A stretch of DNA of 64,000 nucleotides from Rutpela maculata (taxonomy: Eukaryota; Arthropoda; Insecta; Coleoptera; Cerambycidae): positions 15,240,706-15,304,705 of the forward strand of contig OW386288.2 of the NCBI GenBank assembly GCA_936432065.2. Reading direction: 5' to 3'. The position numbers were made by a program, and so were the translations under genes. The notes under the pieces were generated by a model that was given only the letters and a program-made list of their open reading frames with translations, was not told the DNA's origin and searched no databases. Shown in pieces: positions 11,466 to 25,715 of this stretch (its first letter is position 1; the number at the start of each line of letters is the position of its first letter).

Positions 11466-12376
11466 CACTCAAAGAAAATGATAGGTAAATTCAACCAAAA
11501 AGAGCATATGAAATCGCGCCTATCTAGTTTCATAGTTAAATCAATCAGAAAAGAATAGTCATACAACTTTATTTGTTTTCGTAAACAAATAGTAGTTTAA
11601 TAATCATATCTTCCTGTAACAAATTAAATAGTACAATGACATTTTTGTATGTTCACTAACCATTTTCAATTTGGTCTACAATTAAATAGTACAACGACTT
11701 TGTTTTTTGTTCACCAACTTATTTTTAGGTTGATCTACACTTTATTGTATGATGAAGTTTTTTTTGGTTAGCCAAAATCTCAGTATTGAGACATCAGACC
11801 ACCAAAACCAAAGATTAGAAATCGTTTATAAGATCCATCCAAATATATCGATGATCCATGAGAGAATTTGAACATTGCAATCATGTTATTAATTTTCTAT
11901 AAAAGTATAAGATAATGCATCATTGATTATTGTCAGTGATTTGTATGTGGCGTCATCTGGGAATAATTTCTGTAATAGACTACGTGGTAAGCAAGCAAAT
12001 TTTATGGTAATTATTTTAGAACTTCTAGAAGACGACAATAATATTGGTTTGTCTACCAAGTACAATAATACAGCGAACTAATACAGAGTTAGAATTACAA
12101 TTCGATAATAGTTAAAAATAAAATATACTATTATCTAGTTTAATTTGACAGAATTCAACAAAATAATAGTCAGACGAACAAAATAATAGTCTTATTCATC
12201 TATTTTTTAAGTTAATGTTTGTTTTGTTGTACGACAACTTTTTATTAATTAAAATAACAATCACCTCTTGTTTAAAAATACCATCAATATAGTTTGGTTT
12301 AACAAAATTAACGATATTGTTAGTTAACCATTTTTTTTTTTTTTTGTTGAATTTACCCATAGTATTTCTTTGAGTG
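11466..12376. mobile_element. TIR element, CACTCAAAGAAA ends
   Basis: The ends CACTCAAAGAAAATGATAGG and (inverted) CACTCAAAGAAATACTATGG share a TIR extending to GTAAATTCAAC; TA flanks both sides (11464-11465, 12377-12378). No coding content. The interior (about 11765-12010) is an inverted relative of 49120-49400, which lies in an element with unrelated ends, so one of them is chimeric. Confidence 0.65.
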
Positions 12377-13027
12377 TACGATTACACATTAGTTAATTAA
12401 TTAATTTAAAAAATTCTGAGAAATACTTAAAATAAAAATGGCTCTAAAAATTAATTTTCGTATCTACAGGGTGGACCAAATTAGATGGGATTGGGGGTTT
12501 TCTCTAAAACTATGGCAGATAGACAAAAACCAATATAGGTGTCCTGAGCTCAATTTTCGAGAAACCAACAATGGTGCAAACCGCGATCGTCTATCTTTTT
12601 CGACTACAGAGCTACAGACCGTTTTTGAAGTATTGGCATTTTTGGATGACCCTATATCTCAATTACCAAGTGTCGAATCGAAAATTGAGTAACACATTCT
12701 TAAGGCACTTTTTTGAGTAGAATCCGTTGCTGATAAGAAGAAAATTATGCATGCCTCAGTTTTCGAGATATAGACATAACTTATGTTTTCTTAAATGGAA
12801 CGCTCTGTACATTATTTCATTATTCGATCACAACTTAAATTAGCTGTCCAACAATACATCATATGTTATATTTATCTCTAGAAAAAGTGGTTAATTTTCG
12901 AAAAATTTTATGTATTTGTGAGGAGGTCAAGTTAACTAAATTGATAACTAACAATTAATTTAGCTAACTGGACATTAATAAACAACAAAGTAGTTTAGAT
13001 ATTGTTTAATTTTTAGGAAATAATGAT

Positions 13028-13457
13028 CCTATTTTGTCTCACTTAAAATCCTTAAAATGAAGATACTCTTATAACTTTTTCATTTTGTTTCCGATTTGAA
13101 TCAAATTTTACTCAAGTGTAGAACAAATTAGGATCTACGTATGACCAGAAAATCTTTCACCTGTTATAGAGGCAAAGCCACCTGCGGTACCAAAATATGC
13201 TGAAAAAAATAAAACAGTTTGAATATTAGAAATTTTAAAAAATGCATCCGATCGGCGCCACAAACGTACATACACCAAAATTTGATTTGGTTATTGATGG
13301 GGGATATCTCATACATAAGCTCATCTGGCAAAGGGGGTCCTCAGTTTCCGCAATTTGTGGTGGCTACGTAAAATTCGTCGTTCGTGAGATTAAAAATCAA
13401 TATGATTTTTAATCTTTTTCCTCATATTTTGGTACCGTAGTGAGTCACATTGTATAT
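13028..13457. repeat. Partial relative of the palindrome at 36172
   Basis: GATTTGAATCAAATTTTACT, then AACAAATTAGGATCTA and GGTACCAAAATATG, match the arm of the 36172-36904 element in order. The right side ends with TGAGTCACATTGTATA, a plausible degenerate terminus. Only about half of the palindrome is represented. Confidence 0.5.
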
Positions 13458-14267
13458 TTAAGAAAATGTATAGATTTCGACAAAATATTACGTTAGTAAA
13501 TACGTCCAGTGTTGTAAAATAAAGATTGTTTTGTGACTGTGATTTATTAGCAGACCACGGTAAACCGCTTTGTAGAGTAAAATCTGGAAGTAAAGTCGCT
13601 TAGTTTTCGAGAAAAAAAACCGGCGTAGAACCAAACCAGACTTAGTGAGATTCTTTAGTAAGATAATCGTGTACACGAAACCGTTTTTTACGACATTTTT
13701 CGGTGGTCGAGAACTTTTTTATTTCGGAAAAACTCAAAAAAATATATTTTTAATCAAATATGTTTTTTAACGTCTCCACCGCTATATCTCTGAAAATATT
13801 TGTGCTATCAAGCTATTTTTTTTTTAGATTAAAGTAGACACAATAGCGCTTCGAACAACGTCCCACGTGAACCCGATTTATTTTTTTTAAGTTGGTAAAA
13901 TAATAGGAAACTCAAACTTGTTATTTTCAGTAGCGTAATTTTAGGCAATCGAGAAAAAAGTTTATTTATGAAAATTTGTATATACATGCTGCGTACAAAT
14001 TGAAGCCAAGAGTTGAAAAAAGTTTTTAGGATAAAAATTTTTCATGTCCCGTTCATAGTATTGAGTCAGCGATTTTTTTTAACGGGCCAAAGTCATATTC
14101 TTGCGCGCTCGGCTGTAGCAAGCCTGCCGACTGCAACGATCTGACGATCCCGGTCGGAGTGTATATAGTAGTTTAACTTATATCAATAGGTACAAAACCA
14201 ATAGTGATCAAAAGCATCTAGGGGATCAATATTATTAATAATAAAAAGACAGGTGGTAGTAGTAGTA

Positions 14268-15880
14268 CAGTACCTAGAGGTAAAAAATATGCAAAACTTC
14301 GAAATAACGTCATATTGAACGGATTTCGTTCATTTTTGGCAGTATAATAGTAAATGTTTCACAGAAAAGTTTCTATATTGAGCGGGGGCTTGTTAATTTA
14401 TTTATATTTTTTAAGTGCCACCCCCTTTGAGGGGGTGGCACTTTAAAAATATATATGAAGTACAATCATATTTTAAGAAGAAAAGGTTCTATGCAATTTT
14501 TCACATAAATTAATAGTTTTTAAGTTATAACGACTTCAAAATTGCGATTTTAGCTTAAAAAAAGTTATTTCTAAACGGCTTTCGTCAAGTATCTCAAAAA
14601 GTATTACTTTATCGAAAAAATGTTATAGACAATTACAGAAAGTACAAACTGGGAATTAATTATATATTTTGTTTATTGATGTAGGATTAATAATTTCGGA
14701 GATATTTAAGTTTACATTTGGCATCCAAGTGTTCGTAAGATAATTATTTATAGTGAGAGTTAAATATCTCAGAAACTGTGACACCTACGCCAAGGATACT
14801 AATAGATACAATAATAGGTTATTAATTAAGCTCTTAACTATTTTTTTATTTGTTTATGTAGCATAAAAAACAAAGAAGTTATGACCGAAGCAATGTCCGT
14901 CTACACATTATTTTAATAACAACGTCGCCATTTTGTTACTGTAATTAGCCAGTAATTAAAAAAAAAATTAATTTCAAACACGGTTTCTCATTAATATACA
15001 GCATGACGTAGATGCTCAAATTTTTTGGTTCGTATACAGCACTTGCTTTAGAAAAAATACAGTTTAAACTATAAAGGTATTTTCGATAAAACGTACTTTT
15101 TTTTTTCATATTCCAAATATCACAATAAATATTAGTTTTGTTCAAAAATGTGTAGAGACCAAAAATAAGCTCATAAACTAATAATGAATTTCGCTTGTTT
15201 ATTTATTTACATAGATTTATTAGTTTCGGAGATATGAGTTTACAAATGGCATCCGAACGTTCATAAGACGAAAAATGCAGTTTAAATGTTAAATATCTCA
15301 GAAATTGTGACGCATGCTAAGAAAGGAAATTAAAGACAATTAATTGCGCTTTCAAATTATTTTTTACTCGTTTTGTTACTCTAATTAGCCAATAATTTAA
15401 AAAAATTATCTCAAATACAGTTTTTCGTTAAAATGTGGCATTACCTAAATACTCAAATTCTTTTTTGCTCATTTCAAGCACTTGCTTTAGAAAAAAAATG
15501 CATTTTAAACTTTAAAGGTAATTTCGAAACCCTTGAATACCAAATATAAACTTAAATATTTCCGAAATTATTAATCCTACATCAATAAACAAAAAATATA
15601 ATTAATTCCCAGTTTGTATGGTGCTTTCTGTAATTGGTCTATAACATTTTTTCGATAAAGTAATACTTTTCGAGATACTTGACGAAAGCCGTTTGAAAAT
15701 ACCTTTTTTAAAAGCTTTTATTTTAAGCTAAAATCGCAATTTTGAAGTCGTTATAACTTAAAAACTATCAATTTATGTGAAAAATTGCATGGAACCTTTT
15801 CTTCTTAAAATTTGATTCTATTTCAGCTCCAATAAATATATACATTTTTTAAGTGCCACCCCCTGAGAGGGGGTGGCACA
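14268..15880. mobile_element. Right-truncated copy of the CAGTACCT palindromic family
   Basis: Starts CAGTACCTAGAGGTAAAA after TA, like the complete copy at 30540-33075. Contains the same GTGCCACCCCC hairpin, palindromic arms (14470-14760 against 15540-15830) and an internal duplication of a TTCGGAGATAT...GGCATCC block (14690 and 15220). It ends soon after the right hairpin (about 15870), lacking the last 130 bp. It preserves the site where the 30540 copy received a HINE-like insertion. Confidence 0.7.
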
Positions 15881-16929
15881 TTTTTTATGAATGATATCTA
15901 ATTTTTTAGATGACAGTAAGCAACTCCACCCCAACCTAGAATGCCATATATTAATCTAGATTCAACTAACGCTACTTCTACGCGACTAAACTGACCAAGC
16001 CTGCATGCGAGGTGTATTAATTGCGTCCCAATCAATGTGGCGTTTAGCGCTGATAAAAAAAATCGCTGTTGCCAAACGGTACACTTTAGGAAAAAATATT
16101 GTTTCAAAAACTTTTGTGATTATTAGGCTTTATTTTCTTCGCTGCATGTATGCAAATATTTTCAAAAATAAAAAAGTTTATCGATTGGTGAAGATTTCAA
16201 TACACAAAATATGTATTTTTAGTTTATTTGATTTTTAGAGAAATGAAAGTGCGAATTGTGCCCAAACCGTTTATATTGGTAAAAGCGCTACAGTGTGTGC
16301 TTTAATTTGACACAAAACAAATTTCGGTACCTTTAATAGTTTTAAAGATATAGCGGTGGAAACAAAAATAAACAATTTTCTTTAAAAATACATTTTTTTT
16401 CTCTTTTTATTGATTTAAAAAGTTCGAGACCACAAAAAAATGTCGTAAAATATGATTTCATATGCCCGGTGACATACTCAAAGGAACCTAATATGTTTGA
16501 CCTGGTATTAATTATCGATTTTCGCTGGCGAATATCTCGTAAACTATAACACATAGGAAGAAAATGAATATAAACATTCTTGTGGGAAATTTAATTACGT
16601 TTAATTTTGCATAGATTACCTTTCTTCGTACTACGCATCGTTTCCGAGTTATAAGCGAAGAATCGCAAAGAAAACCTTTCCACCCCCTCTCCTACTGAAG
16701 CGGCGGGGCTAGGAGCGGGGACTTTTAGTATGTTTCCTGACTACCCCCAACATATTTCTGAAGAGAAAAATTCTTCCCTCCAAAATGTTCTCTACAACTC
16801 TTTCATTGACTGGACTATATGCATTTTTCCCATAAAACGTCAATAGAAAAGTTGTCTTTTTTTACAAAAATACGTCCAAAAAACAAAACAAAAAAAACGG
16901 AAACATGCAATTTTTTATTTATTTCTTTT

Positions 16930-17345
16930 TTTTATTTCAGCCTGTAACTTTTTTTCGGGTACATTTAGGCATAAACATTGCTGCATAAAAAAAGCTGGCA
17001 TTTTATCCGTTAAAATGAGATTTTGTAAAAATTTTCACTATTAATAGTGACCGAGATATAGCGTTTCAAAGTTTGCAACTTTTAACTTTTTTTGCTAATT
17101 TTTACTATTTTTTTTTTTCAAATTTCGTCCTGTAACTTTTTTCTCACTGAATTTAAGTATAGACATTATACATAAGCGAAAGCTGACTTTACGCCCGTTG
17201 AAATGGTGGCTGGTAAAAGTCTCTACGACAAATAGAAACCTAGATACAGCGTTTCGAAAATTGTTATTTTTATTAACTTTTTTTTAATTTTTACGTTCTT
17301 TTTTAAATTTCGGCCTATAACTTATTTGTCAAATATTTTAAGTAC
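16930..17345. repeat. Diverged tandem repeat, about 187-bp unit
   Basis: The phrase CCTGTAACTTTTTT...ATTTA..TATAGACATT recurs near 16940, 17126 and 17311, with similar intervening text (GATATAGCGTTTC near 17053 and 17235). Units are diverged, AT-rich and non-coding. Confidence 0.55.
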
Positions 17346-17725
17346 CTATAAGTGATTTTCTACAACTTTTCTATTGACGTGTTTAAAGGAAAAATGCATA
17401 GTTTTCGAAAACTCAAAACTGACTCAAATGTGAAAAGTGGACCTTTTTACTTCGATCTCAAAAACGCACCCCTTTTAAATGGTAGCACTCCGCGGTTTTC
17501 TCATATTTTGGGGTCAATTGAACATAAGAAACAATAAAAACCCTTTAACGTTTTAGTTCCTTTCTACAGTACATAGACAATAGACTATAAGAAGTGTTGT
17601 TGTTGTTTTTATTCTACTCAAAAAAGTGCCTTAAGAACGTGTTACTCGATTTTCGATTCGACACTTGGTAATTGAGACATAGAGGTCATCGAAAAATGCC
17701 AATTTTCCAAAAAAGACTCTTAGTA

Positions 17726-19870
17726 CAGTCACTGAAGGTTTTCACCTCCGATTTCGTTGAACCTCCATCGATTTTCATGAAAATTTGTGAGTAGTTAGAG
17801 GATACCTCAAGAAACAAAAGTGACATAGTGCCAACTTGCGCTTTTACCCTGGGGGTGGATGCCACCCCTTCTCGGGGGTGGAAATTATTTTATGAAAAAT
17901 AACCCCAGGAATCGATAGAGGGACCAATTCTAAGCAAAATTCGTTATATAAAGTTATTAAAATAAATCAATACTTTTTGAGTTATTAAAGATAAAAAAAT
18001 TTGATTTTTCGTTAAAAAAATGCATGTTTTAAAGCGGTTTTTCATAAATAACTCAAAAACTATAAGTTTTTACAAAAAAGTTGTCATTACCAAAATTAAA
18101 GCTAATAAAAAACGAACAAATTCCTTCCCTAAAAAACCTTTTAATATTAATTCAAAGTGAGCTATAGGTAATTGAATGTATATTTTTTTCGGCGAGTACC
18201 CAAATCTAAGTATTCAAGCTTAAATAACGGGAAAACGATGCATTTTATAAAATATACTTACCGAAGACTTTTCAAAGTACTCAGATACCTATCAAATGAG
18301 CTGTAGAAGAAGTTGATAGCATCAAAATTAAGCAAGTTATGATGAAAATAAGAGGATCCTTTCGAATTTTTTAGGAAAAAGTGAAAAATAAAACCTACGC
18401 CATTTCCACAAAAATTAAAATTTATAGTAATCCCTATAAGACCTTCTTTATTTTAGCATAAGTAATGACTTTAAAAATTTTGACCGGTTTAGAATGCATA
18501 TTTTTGAAAAAAAATATGATTTAAAAAAATCAAAATTTTTCAAATTTTCGTAAATTTCATTTTCTTTTGATAATAACTCCAAAAATACTCGATATACGTA
18601 AAAAATAATAGAAAACGAAATTTGAGTTTTTTTTTAACAAAGATTTTAGTTTTTTTTTTATTTTTGTAGGATAAAAAATAACCGAGATAGAAACGCTTAA
18701 AGCCTAAATTTTACTGCGAGAACCATGTAACCTTTAACCTTTTATCTTTTAAAAAATAAGGGTTTTAAAAGATTAAATTTAATACGATCTTATAGCCCTT
18801 GAAATTACCTTTCAAATGGTTTTTGGATGAACCTGATATCATAAAAATTAACGGAGTTATTGTAAAAAAACCAATAACATTTTTTTGGAAAAATTTTTTG
18901 AGCAGAGATTTTGTATGCATATATAGGAAAAAAGATAGATAGTAAGAAATTTAATGTACTATTAATATTTGATTAATTTATGAAACATTATTTAAATAAA
19001 AAATGAATAAACTTTTCATATATTTTAATATTTATTTTAATACATTTTCCTCTTAATTAGTAAATTAAATTTTTATAAGTCACATAAGCACTGAAAAAAT
19101 TGTTTCCAACGTTAAATTATGCTTTTTCATCAATGTGTGCACGAAGGGTAGTTTGGGGAATGTGAAAAGAATAATATTAATAAAGTTTGAAATATATTAA
19201 TAAAGTTTATCATAAGTAATAAAAAAGATTCTAAATAATTAAAGCTATTAAAGCTGATAAAAAAAATTTCCATTATTTTTATGACAAGTGGTAGTTTTTA
19301 AGGGTGGAAAATTTCGCAATAAATAAATAATTACTTTAATACTCAGTAAATGAGATTTCAATTCAGTAATGTATTATTCAAATGATTAAAGTTTCTTGAA
19401 ACCAATTTTTTCAATGATTCTGCATTAAGGGGGTGGTTTTTAAGGGTTGAAATTTCACAGTCAACCAAAAATTATATCATAAACATTAAACAAACCGTTT
19501 GTGTAATGTTAATATGCTATTTCATATTTCAGAAATACAAAAAATGATTTTTTCATGATTTTCGATTTAAGGGGTGGTTGCTAAAAGGGTTGAAAAATTA
19601 ATTAAAATCATAAATCATGCATATAAGTGTTGAAAAATATTTATTTCATCTAATTAAACGAGATTACTTACGCCAGAATGCTTAAATCTGCATTTTTTCC
19701 CATTTTTAACAAAAGGGGTGGATTTCACCCCTAAAATGCAAAAAGGGCAAGTCGAGCATATGTCACTTTTGAAGTTGAAGGTAAAATATAATCAATCCCA
19801 AATTTTCATGCAAATCGATGAAGGTTCGCCGAAATCGGAGGTAATAGTTGATTTTTACCTTCATTCACTG
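17726..19870. mobile_element. Nested TA-flanked element, CAGTCACTGAAGG ends
   Basis: The ends CAGTCACTGAAGGTTTTCAC and (inverted) CAGTGAATGAAGGTAAAAAT, with TA at 17724-17725 and 19871-19872. Both TIRs continue into CCTCCGATTTCG. Removing it restores the right arm of the 12467-19933 element. The interior lacks coding potential and holds GGGGTGG-containing repeats at 19285-19730. Confidence 0.75.
19285..19730. repeat. GGGGTGGTTTTTAAGGG repeat series
   Basis: Variants of GGTGGTTTTTAAGGGTTGAAA occur near 19288, 19432 and 19572, about 140 bp apart, with a related GGGGTGGATTTCACCCC hairpin near 19717. This is a diverged tandem array inside the nested element. Confidence 0.5.
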
Positions 19871-19935
19871 TACTATCTGTAGCCCGGTAATTTTAGAGAG
19901 AACCCCGAATCCCATCTAGTTTGGTCCACCCTGTA

Positions 19936-20462
19936 TTCTTTGTTTTGTATTGAAATGTCAAATATTTAAACTAAACTAAAGTGACCGACAAATATGTTGG
20001 AAAATGAAATAGATAACCTAATTACTTTTTCTGTTTTAATTAACCTAAATATTTTATTTGAAATTTAACATAATTTCATTTATTAACTCGTTGACTATTC
20101 TGAACAAATACCACTGGAGGTTCGATTTTTAGCAGGATGTTTTTCACCTTTTGCTCAAACTCGGTGTTTTATTAATTTAACTCTAAGAAATTTGTATGAT
20201 AAAATTTGGTTGCCTAAATCTTTTGACAAATTCACCACAAACACTTCCCCCGCAAGAACCTCTAGAGCCTAGTGGTAAACAGTTTTTATTTCATTAATAC
20301 TCACGAAAAGAGTCTGAGTTTAAAATCATATAGTATTATTTCACTTTCTAATATTATAATTCTCAGTGATTTGACACGTTTTGTTTTCATTCAAATATGT
20401 GATGCCGATAACTACAAACTTACTATTGTCAAGACAAATAAATTAAATCTTATAAAATGACC
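19936..20462. other. Spacer, no gene seen
   Basis: No repeat, RNA gene or credible coding sequence recognised. Confidence 0.45.
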
Positions 20463-21213
20463 TGTAGCCTCCGATTAAAGAACTTATATCTAGATACATA
20501 ATGGCATTGATTTATTTGTCGCTGAAAGACTCACAATCTAAGGCACTTCTTCCCATAAGTTGCTGATTGGCCCATCGGCGTATTCGCGGCCGTTCGTGCA
20601 CGATCGGCTTCAATTCGATTATCATAATTTCAGTTGACAGTTCGGCCATTAATGTCAATAAATGTTTTTCGTGTTCTCCGACCAAAAACTGGTGAAAAAG
20701 TAATTTTATTTTAAGTTGTGATTTGCTTAATACCTAAATAATATTCTCTATTCATATTTACACAGTTTAGTGACAATATATTTTGTGCAAATAAATAGTG
20801 AAGTGCTTTGCCGTTTGCAGAAAGCAGTTTAGAAAAGAAGAAAATCGATCGTTCCATAGTCGTAACATGATGAAGTTCAGTTTACAGTTATAAAGTAAAT
20901 AGCAATTAAATTTTAATATCCTTTCAATACATATTTATCTTACTGTTTTATCTTACTGTAATATCGTATGCCTACATCACGTTATATAAAAAGCCGGTAA
21001 TGCAGGAATTGCAATAATTCATTTTAATGAAAATATTTACCATTCTACACATTTTCTACACACACAACGCCACTGTTGCCTATGGGATGTGATGTTCATC
21101 TATCCATTTTAATGGACATATAATGTGACTATGTTAGGAGCAAACAAGGTATATAGTGAAAAGATAGCCTGTTATGTATCTAGATATAAGTTCTTTAATC
21201 GGAGCCTGTAATT
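20463..21213. mobile_element. Small TIR element, about 40-bp inverted termini
   Basis: CTCCGATTAAAGAACTTATA followed by TCTAGATACATAATGG (from 20468) is repeated inverted at 21174-21208. The enclosed 750 bp is non-coding and includes a GC-richer block at about 20570-20625. TSD not resolved. Confidence 0.5.
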
Positions 21214-23915
21214 TGGACTTTTTGCACTTATATGACAACTGTGGTGGAAATCCACGGTCATTAAACCATTTATTGACCGTGGTGGAAATCAACCCTCAAA
21301 GTTGCACCAAAATTGCACAGCTTTTAATTTCCTGCGATAAAACCTTTCATCGAAACATGAAATATGTTTTAATAAAAAAACAATTATTTTAGCAAAGAGG
21401 GCTCATTTCAAAATAGGCCGACAGAACCCCTCCATATCATAAGATATATATTTATTACTTATATAAATAAATAAAATATTGTTCCTGTTATTTATCTTCA
21501 AACAAATTGTGGAATTACCTATTGTGAATTACATTTACACGGCCTCCACCATAGGCAACACCTTATACGTGTTTAGTTTCACAATTATTACTGTGTATAA
21601 TACATTTAACAAGATGTTTGAGAATAAACCAAATAGGTATTTGGATTTGAAACAGTTTCAGTTATGAACACAAGTTATATCTAAGCAAATACCTATACAA
21701 AAATTAACATTCCATAGGCAATTCATCTTTTGTTAATATTTTTAGTTTATCACGTAATGCTTCATACTTCTGTTTAATATTGAAAAAATCAAATAATTGT
21801 GACACTTAGGTACCATGCATTACTGATACCTGTATACAGGGTTAAACAAGGTTTTAATTACTTTATTCAAAAAATAATTAAAAATCTACAGCGTAGCAAT
21901 TACAATTTTGCTTAAGTTACATATTGGCATTTTTTTCATAAACCATTAGTTTTCATAATAAATCCTGAGTAAAAAGTTCAAAAATTAATGCTGTATAAGC
22001 CAACAATAAAATATTTGCAGATTAATAGACGGATTAAAGTGTTCACATTCTGTAGTGCATATCTACTAGGTACATATCTATCAATTATTAAAAAAAAATA
22101 GATAAATAAAAATGAAGGTTATTTTTTTACATATTATATTAAATTACTACTTCTTTTTTTTGTAATAACGGAAAATTACTTACTAGAAAGTAGATCTATG
22201 ATGTATTGAAGTTAATCCAAAAAAGATCCCATGTGGCTCATCGCACAAAAAAAATTATTTCTGGATAAACACAAAGTGTTCTTAAACAACCACATCACCA
22301 TTTTATGCAAAAAAAAATCTTAACTTCAATATCAACTCCCATTTTTTACCAAAAAAAAAGACACGATCTCTCCTTTGCGAAGTCCTTCGACTCTCTGACC
22401 AAATTTCAATACTTCTGTCTTTCCAATAGAAGGGGTGCAGAAGTTTTTTAAAAGGGGTGGAGCATATGTAAAGCTCTCAAGGGTTTACGAAGGACTAAAC
22501 TGCCTTCGATGCAATCCTTCGATAGAATTCTCTTGGAGGGGATCGCAGCTACGTAACCATGTATTGGCTTCGAAGAGCTTTGCGCAGGGACTCAACCCTT
22601 ATTTTTTAGCATGTTAAGCATATGAACCCTTTCGAACAAGGGGAACAACCCTTTTTATATGGCTTTTAAAATTAACTCCAATATGGCCAAATTAATTTTT
22701 CACCGATTAAGACATCGGTGAGTTTTATGTTGGAAAAACTTCAATTTTTCATATTAGTTAAAGGGATCCTTCATTCTGTGCTGAATTGAAATTTAGTGTG
22801 TGAGGGTTTAACTAATGTAGCAAAGAATTAATAAGAATCTGTTAATTATAATATTGTACCATTGAAACATTAAAAAAATCCTTCCTATATCATAAAATCA
22901 CAACATCTAATAAAATGTATAATATTATCTAATATAACTTATTCATCAATAAATATTTATACCTATTGTAATAAAAAAATCCACTGCAATCAAATATTGG
23001 TACAGTCTAACCCTTCTTGGTGACATAATAATGAAAGGGTTGCTATTAATTTTTTAGCAGATGTTTAAAGGGGTGTAAAGTGTTGAGATTTCCGGGTGGG
23101 GTGGAATGAGTGAAGCGCCGTTTAGGCTCGTGCAGGATCATTAACAAAAAAGTTGGCGCATCTGTCAAATGTAACTGTAAATTGTCGAAAAAGTTAAATG
23201 ATTGAGGAAGTGAAATTGCAGGAATAAGGTGGTGTTGACTTAAAAATAAATGAGGTGCATGTAATGTAATATGGTTGAATTAATTTCTTTGGTTTTTAAA
23301 GTAAAAAGAAATAAAAAAATTTTGTATGCATCGTACAAAACAAGGAATTAAATTAAAGGTGAAGGTGAAGGTTTTCTCAGGGAGTACAATGAGTTTAAAG
23401 AATTCTTTCTGGCTCGCATAGGCGAAATATTGTAGTTCAAGTTAATATATTATTGTCGAGATTATTGTATTTATTCAAAAAACTTATTAAAAATATGTTT
23501 GTTCGCGAAAATTAGAAATTTTGTCTTTTTACAACCTTCACTTGTTAGTTGAGGATAGGATTTTGCAGAGTGAGAGGGAAATATGCGTTTATTTTTAGTT
23601 TATTAAAAGTATTTATAAAATCGTAAATGGTATAATCTTTGAAATGGTTTCAGATACTTCCCATTGCTCTAAGGAATACAACCATGCACAGTTTTTATCA
23701 TACATTTTGTATATAGTTAAATGCCCTGCTCTAATATTTGTTCAATAGTTAATATGATGAAATCTTATATTATTTGTAGTATTAGGTACTGTTAATTTAA
23801 TTGTTTATACATTTTTGTATGTTTATTTCAGTAATAATAAATAAATAATGAAATTAGGAACTATTTTCATTGACAAACTACGATATTTAAGCACAACAGT
23901 TTGCAATAAACAATA
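21214..23915. other. Low-repeat spacer
   Basis: No recognisable gene. Small items: a hairpin (CCACGGTCA / TGACCGTGG, 21253-21283), an isolated CAGGGTTAAACAAGG terminus-like end near 21837, and a 22430-22640 stretch with repeated AGCATATG words and TTCGA-rich text that I could not classify. Confidence 0.4.
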
Positions 23916-23916
23916 T

Positions 23917-24040
23917 ACAGGGTGTTTCATTAATAATTGGTCATACGCTATCTGAAGAATTCTTAGTCCAAAATATGAAGATTTAATCAAAAACATTTAG
24001 ATAAAATGTGCCTCCTTACTGAGATACAGGGTGTTGAAGT
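23917..24040. repeat. Mariner-type terminus fragments (ACAGGGTGTT)
   Basis: TACAGGGTGTTTCATTAATA at 23917 and TACAGGGTGTTGAAGTTAAA near 24024 look like left ends of TA-inserting elements. No matching right ends were found, so these are probably truncated copies. Confidence 0.4.
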
Positions 24041-24329
24041 TAAAAATTTAAAAATTATTTTCACGTTATTTTAAAATTACTTAATATTTCTTTACCATAT
24101 TTGGTAGATAGTGTTAGTGGTTCAAGACGCATAATATCAGCGAAAGAACTGGTTCTTCACTATTGCCAGGAGTCCACGGTAGGGGGGTGTGGGGGTGTGA
24201 AGGAGTCCCCCCCCCCCCTTAATTTGTACGCCACCGGCGAAATATTTATTTTCTTAGCTTTATTTAGTTTTTCAATAATTTTTACGCAAAAAAGGTACAC
24301 TTAATACATTGCTCTAGGTTGCTTATTTC

Positions 24330-24700
24330 TCGAGATACTTGACAGTTCGAAGATATTTAAGTTTATAGATGGCATCCGAACGTTTATATATAGGATTTAG
24401 TTTAAAAGCTGAATATTTTAGAAACCATGAGACTTCCATAAAAACCTCTAAGGAACAGAATTAAAGATTAAGATTAATTAATCAATTTTCAAAATGATTT
24501 TTTGTTTGTTTTTGTATCATAAAAAATAAAGAAGTTTCACATTTTTTTCTTTAAGAAAATGTCGCTACTTTGTTATTGTAATTGTTCAGTAATATAATTT
24601 TTTTTCCAAAAATGCTGTTTTTCGTTAATATATAGTAGCATCACCTAGATGCTCAGTTGTTTTGTAAGTTTAGAACACTTACAGCTGTTTCTCTGCATAG
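24330..24700. repeat. Diverged fragment of the CAGTACCT palindromic family
   Basis: GAGATACTTGACAG, GATGGCATCCGAACGTTTAT and AAATAAAGAAGTT follow in the same order as in the interior of the 14268 and 30540 elements. No termini. Confidence 0.5.
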
Positions 24701-24764
24701 GAAGTAAGTATTCAACTTTTAGAACAAGATTTTGCTTATGCGCAGAAAAAAAAGAAATGATTTT

Positions 24765-25550
<786 letters not shown>

Positions 25551-25565
25551 ATACGCCTAACCGGA

Positions 25566-25715
25566 GATATGACGCAGACTAAGTGAAAAATGTATTTAGT
25601 TCCTCCAAACCTCTTTCGCACCACATATTTCGCAATTATCTTGCTTTGTGTGGTGCGAAAGAGGTTTGGCGGAACTAAATGCATTTTTCACTTAGTCCGC
25701 GTCATATCTCCAAAA
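25566..25715. repeat. Near-perfect hairpin, 63-bp arms
   Basis: GGAGATATGACGCAGACTAA through CTCTTTCGCACCACA is repeated inverted after a loop of about 22 nt. The arms differ at only a few positions. Non-coding; a recent foldback or MITE remnant. Confidence 0.85.

Larger units (their letters stand above)
12467..19933. mobile_element. 7.5-kb TA-flanked TIR element, a nest of insertions
   Basis: The ends CAGGGTGGACCAAATTAGAT and (inverted) CAGGGTGGACCAAACTAGAT are flanked by TA (12465-12466, 19934-19935). The terminal homology continues inward: 12630-12725 pairs with 17605-17720, the right arm being broken by the element at 17726-19870. Inside also lie a right-truncated element (14268-15880), an inverted pair around it (about 13680-14080 against 15920-16460) and tandem repeats. 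No transposase is visible, so it is non-autonomous. Confidence 0.7.
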
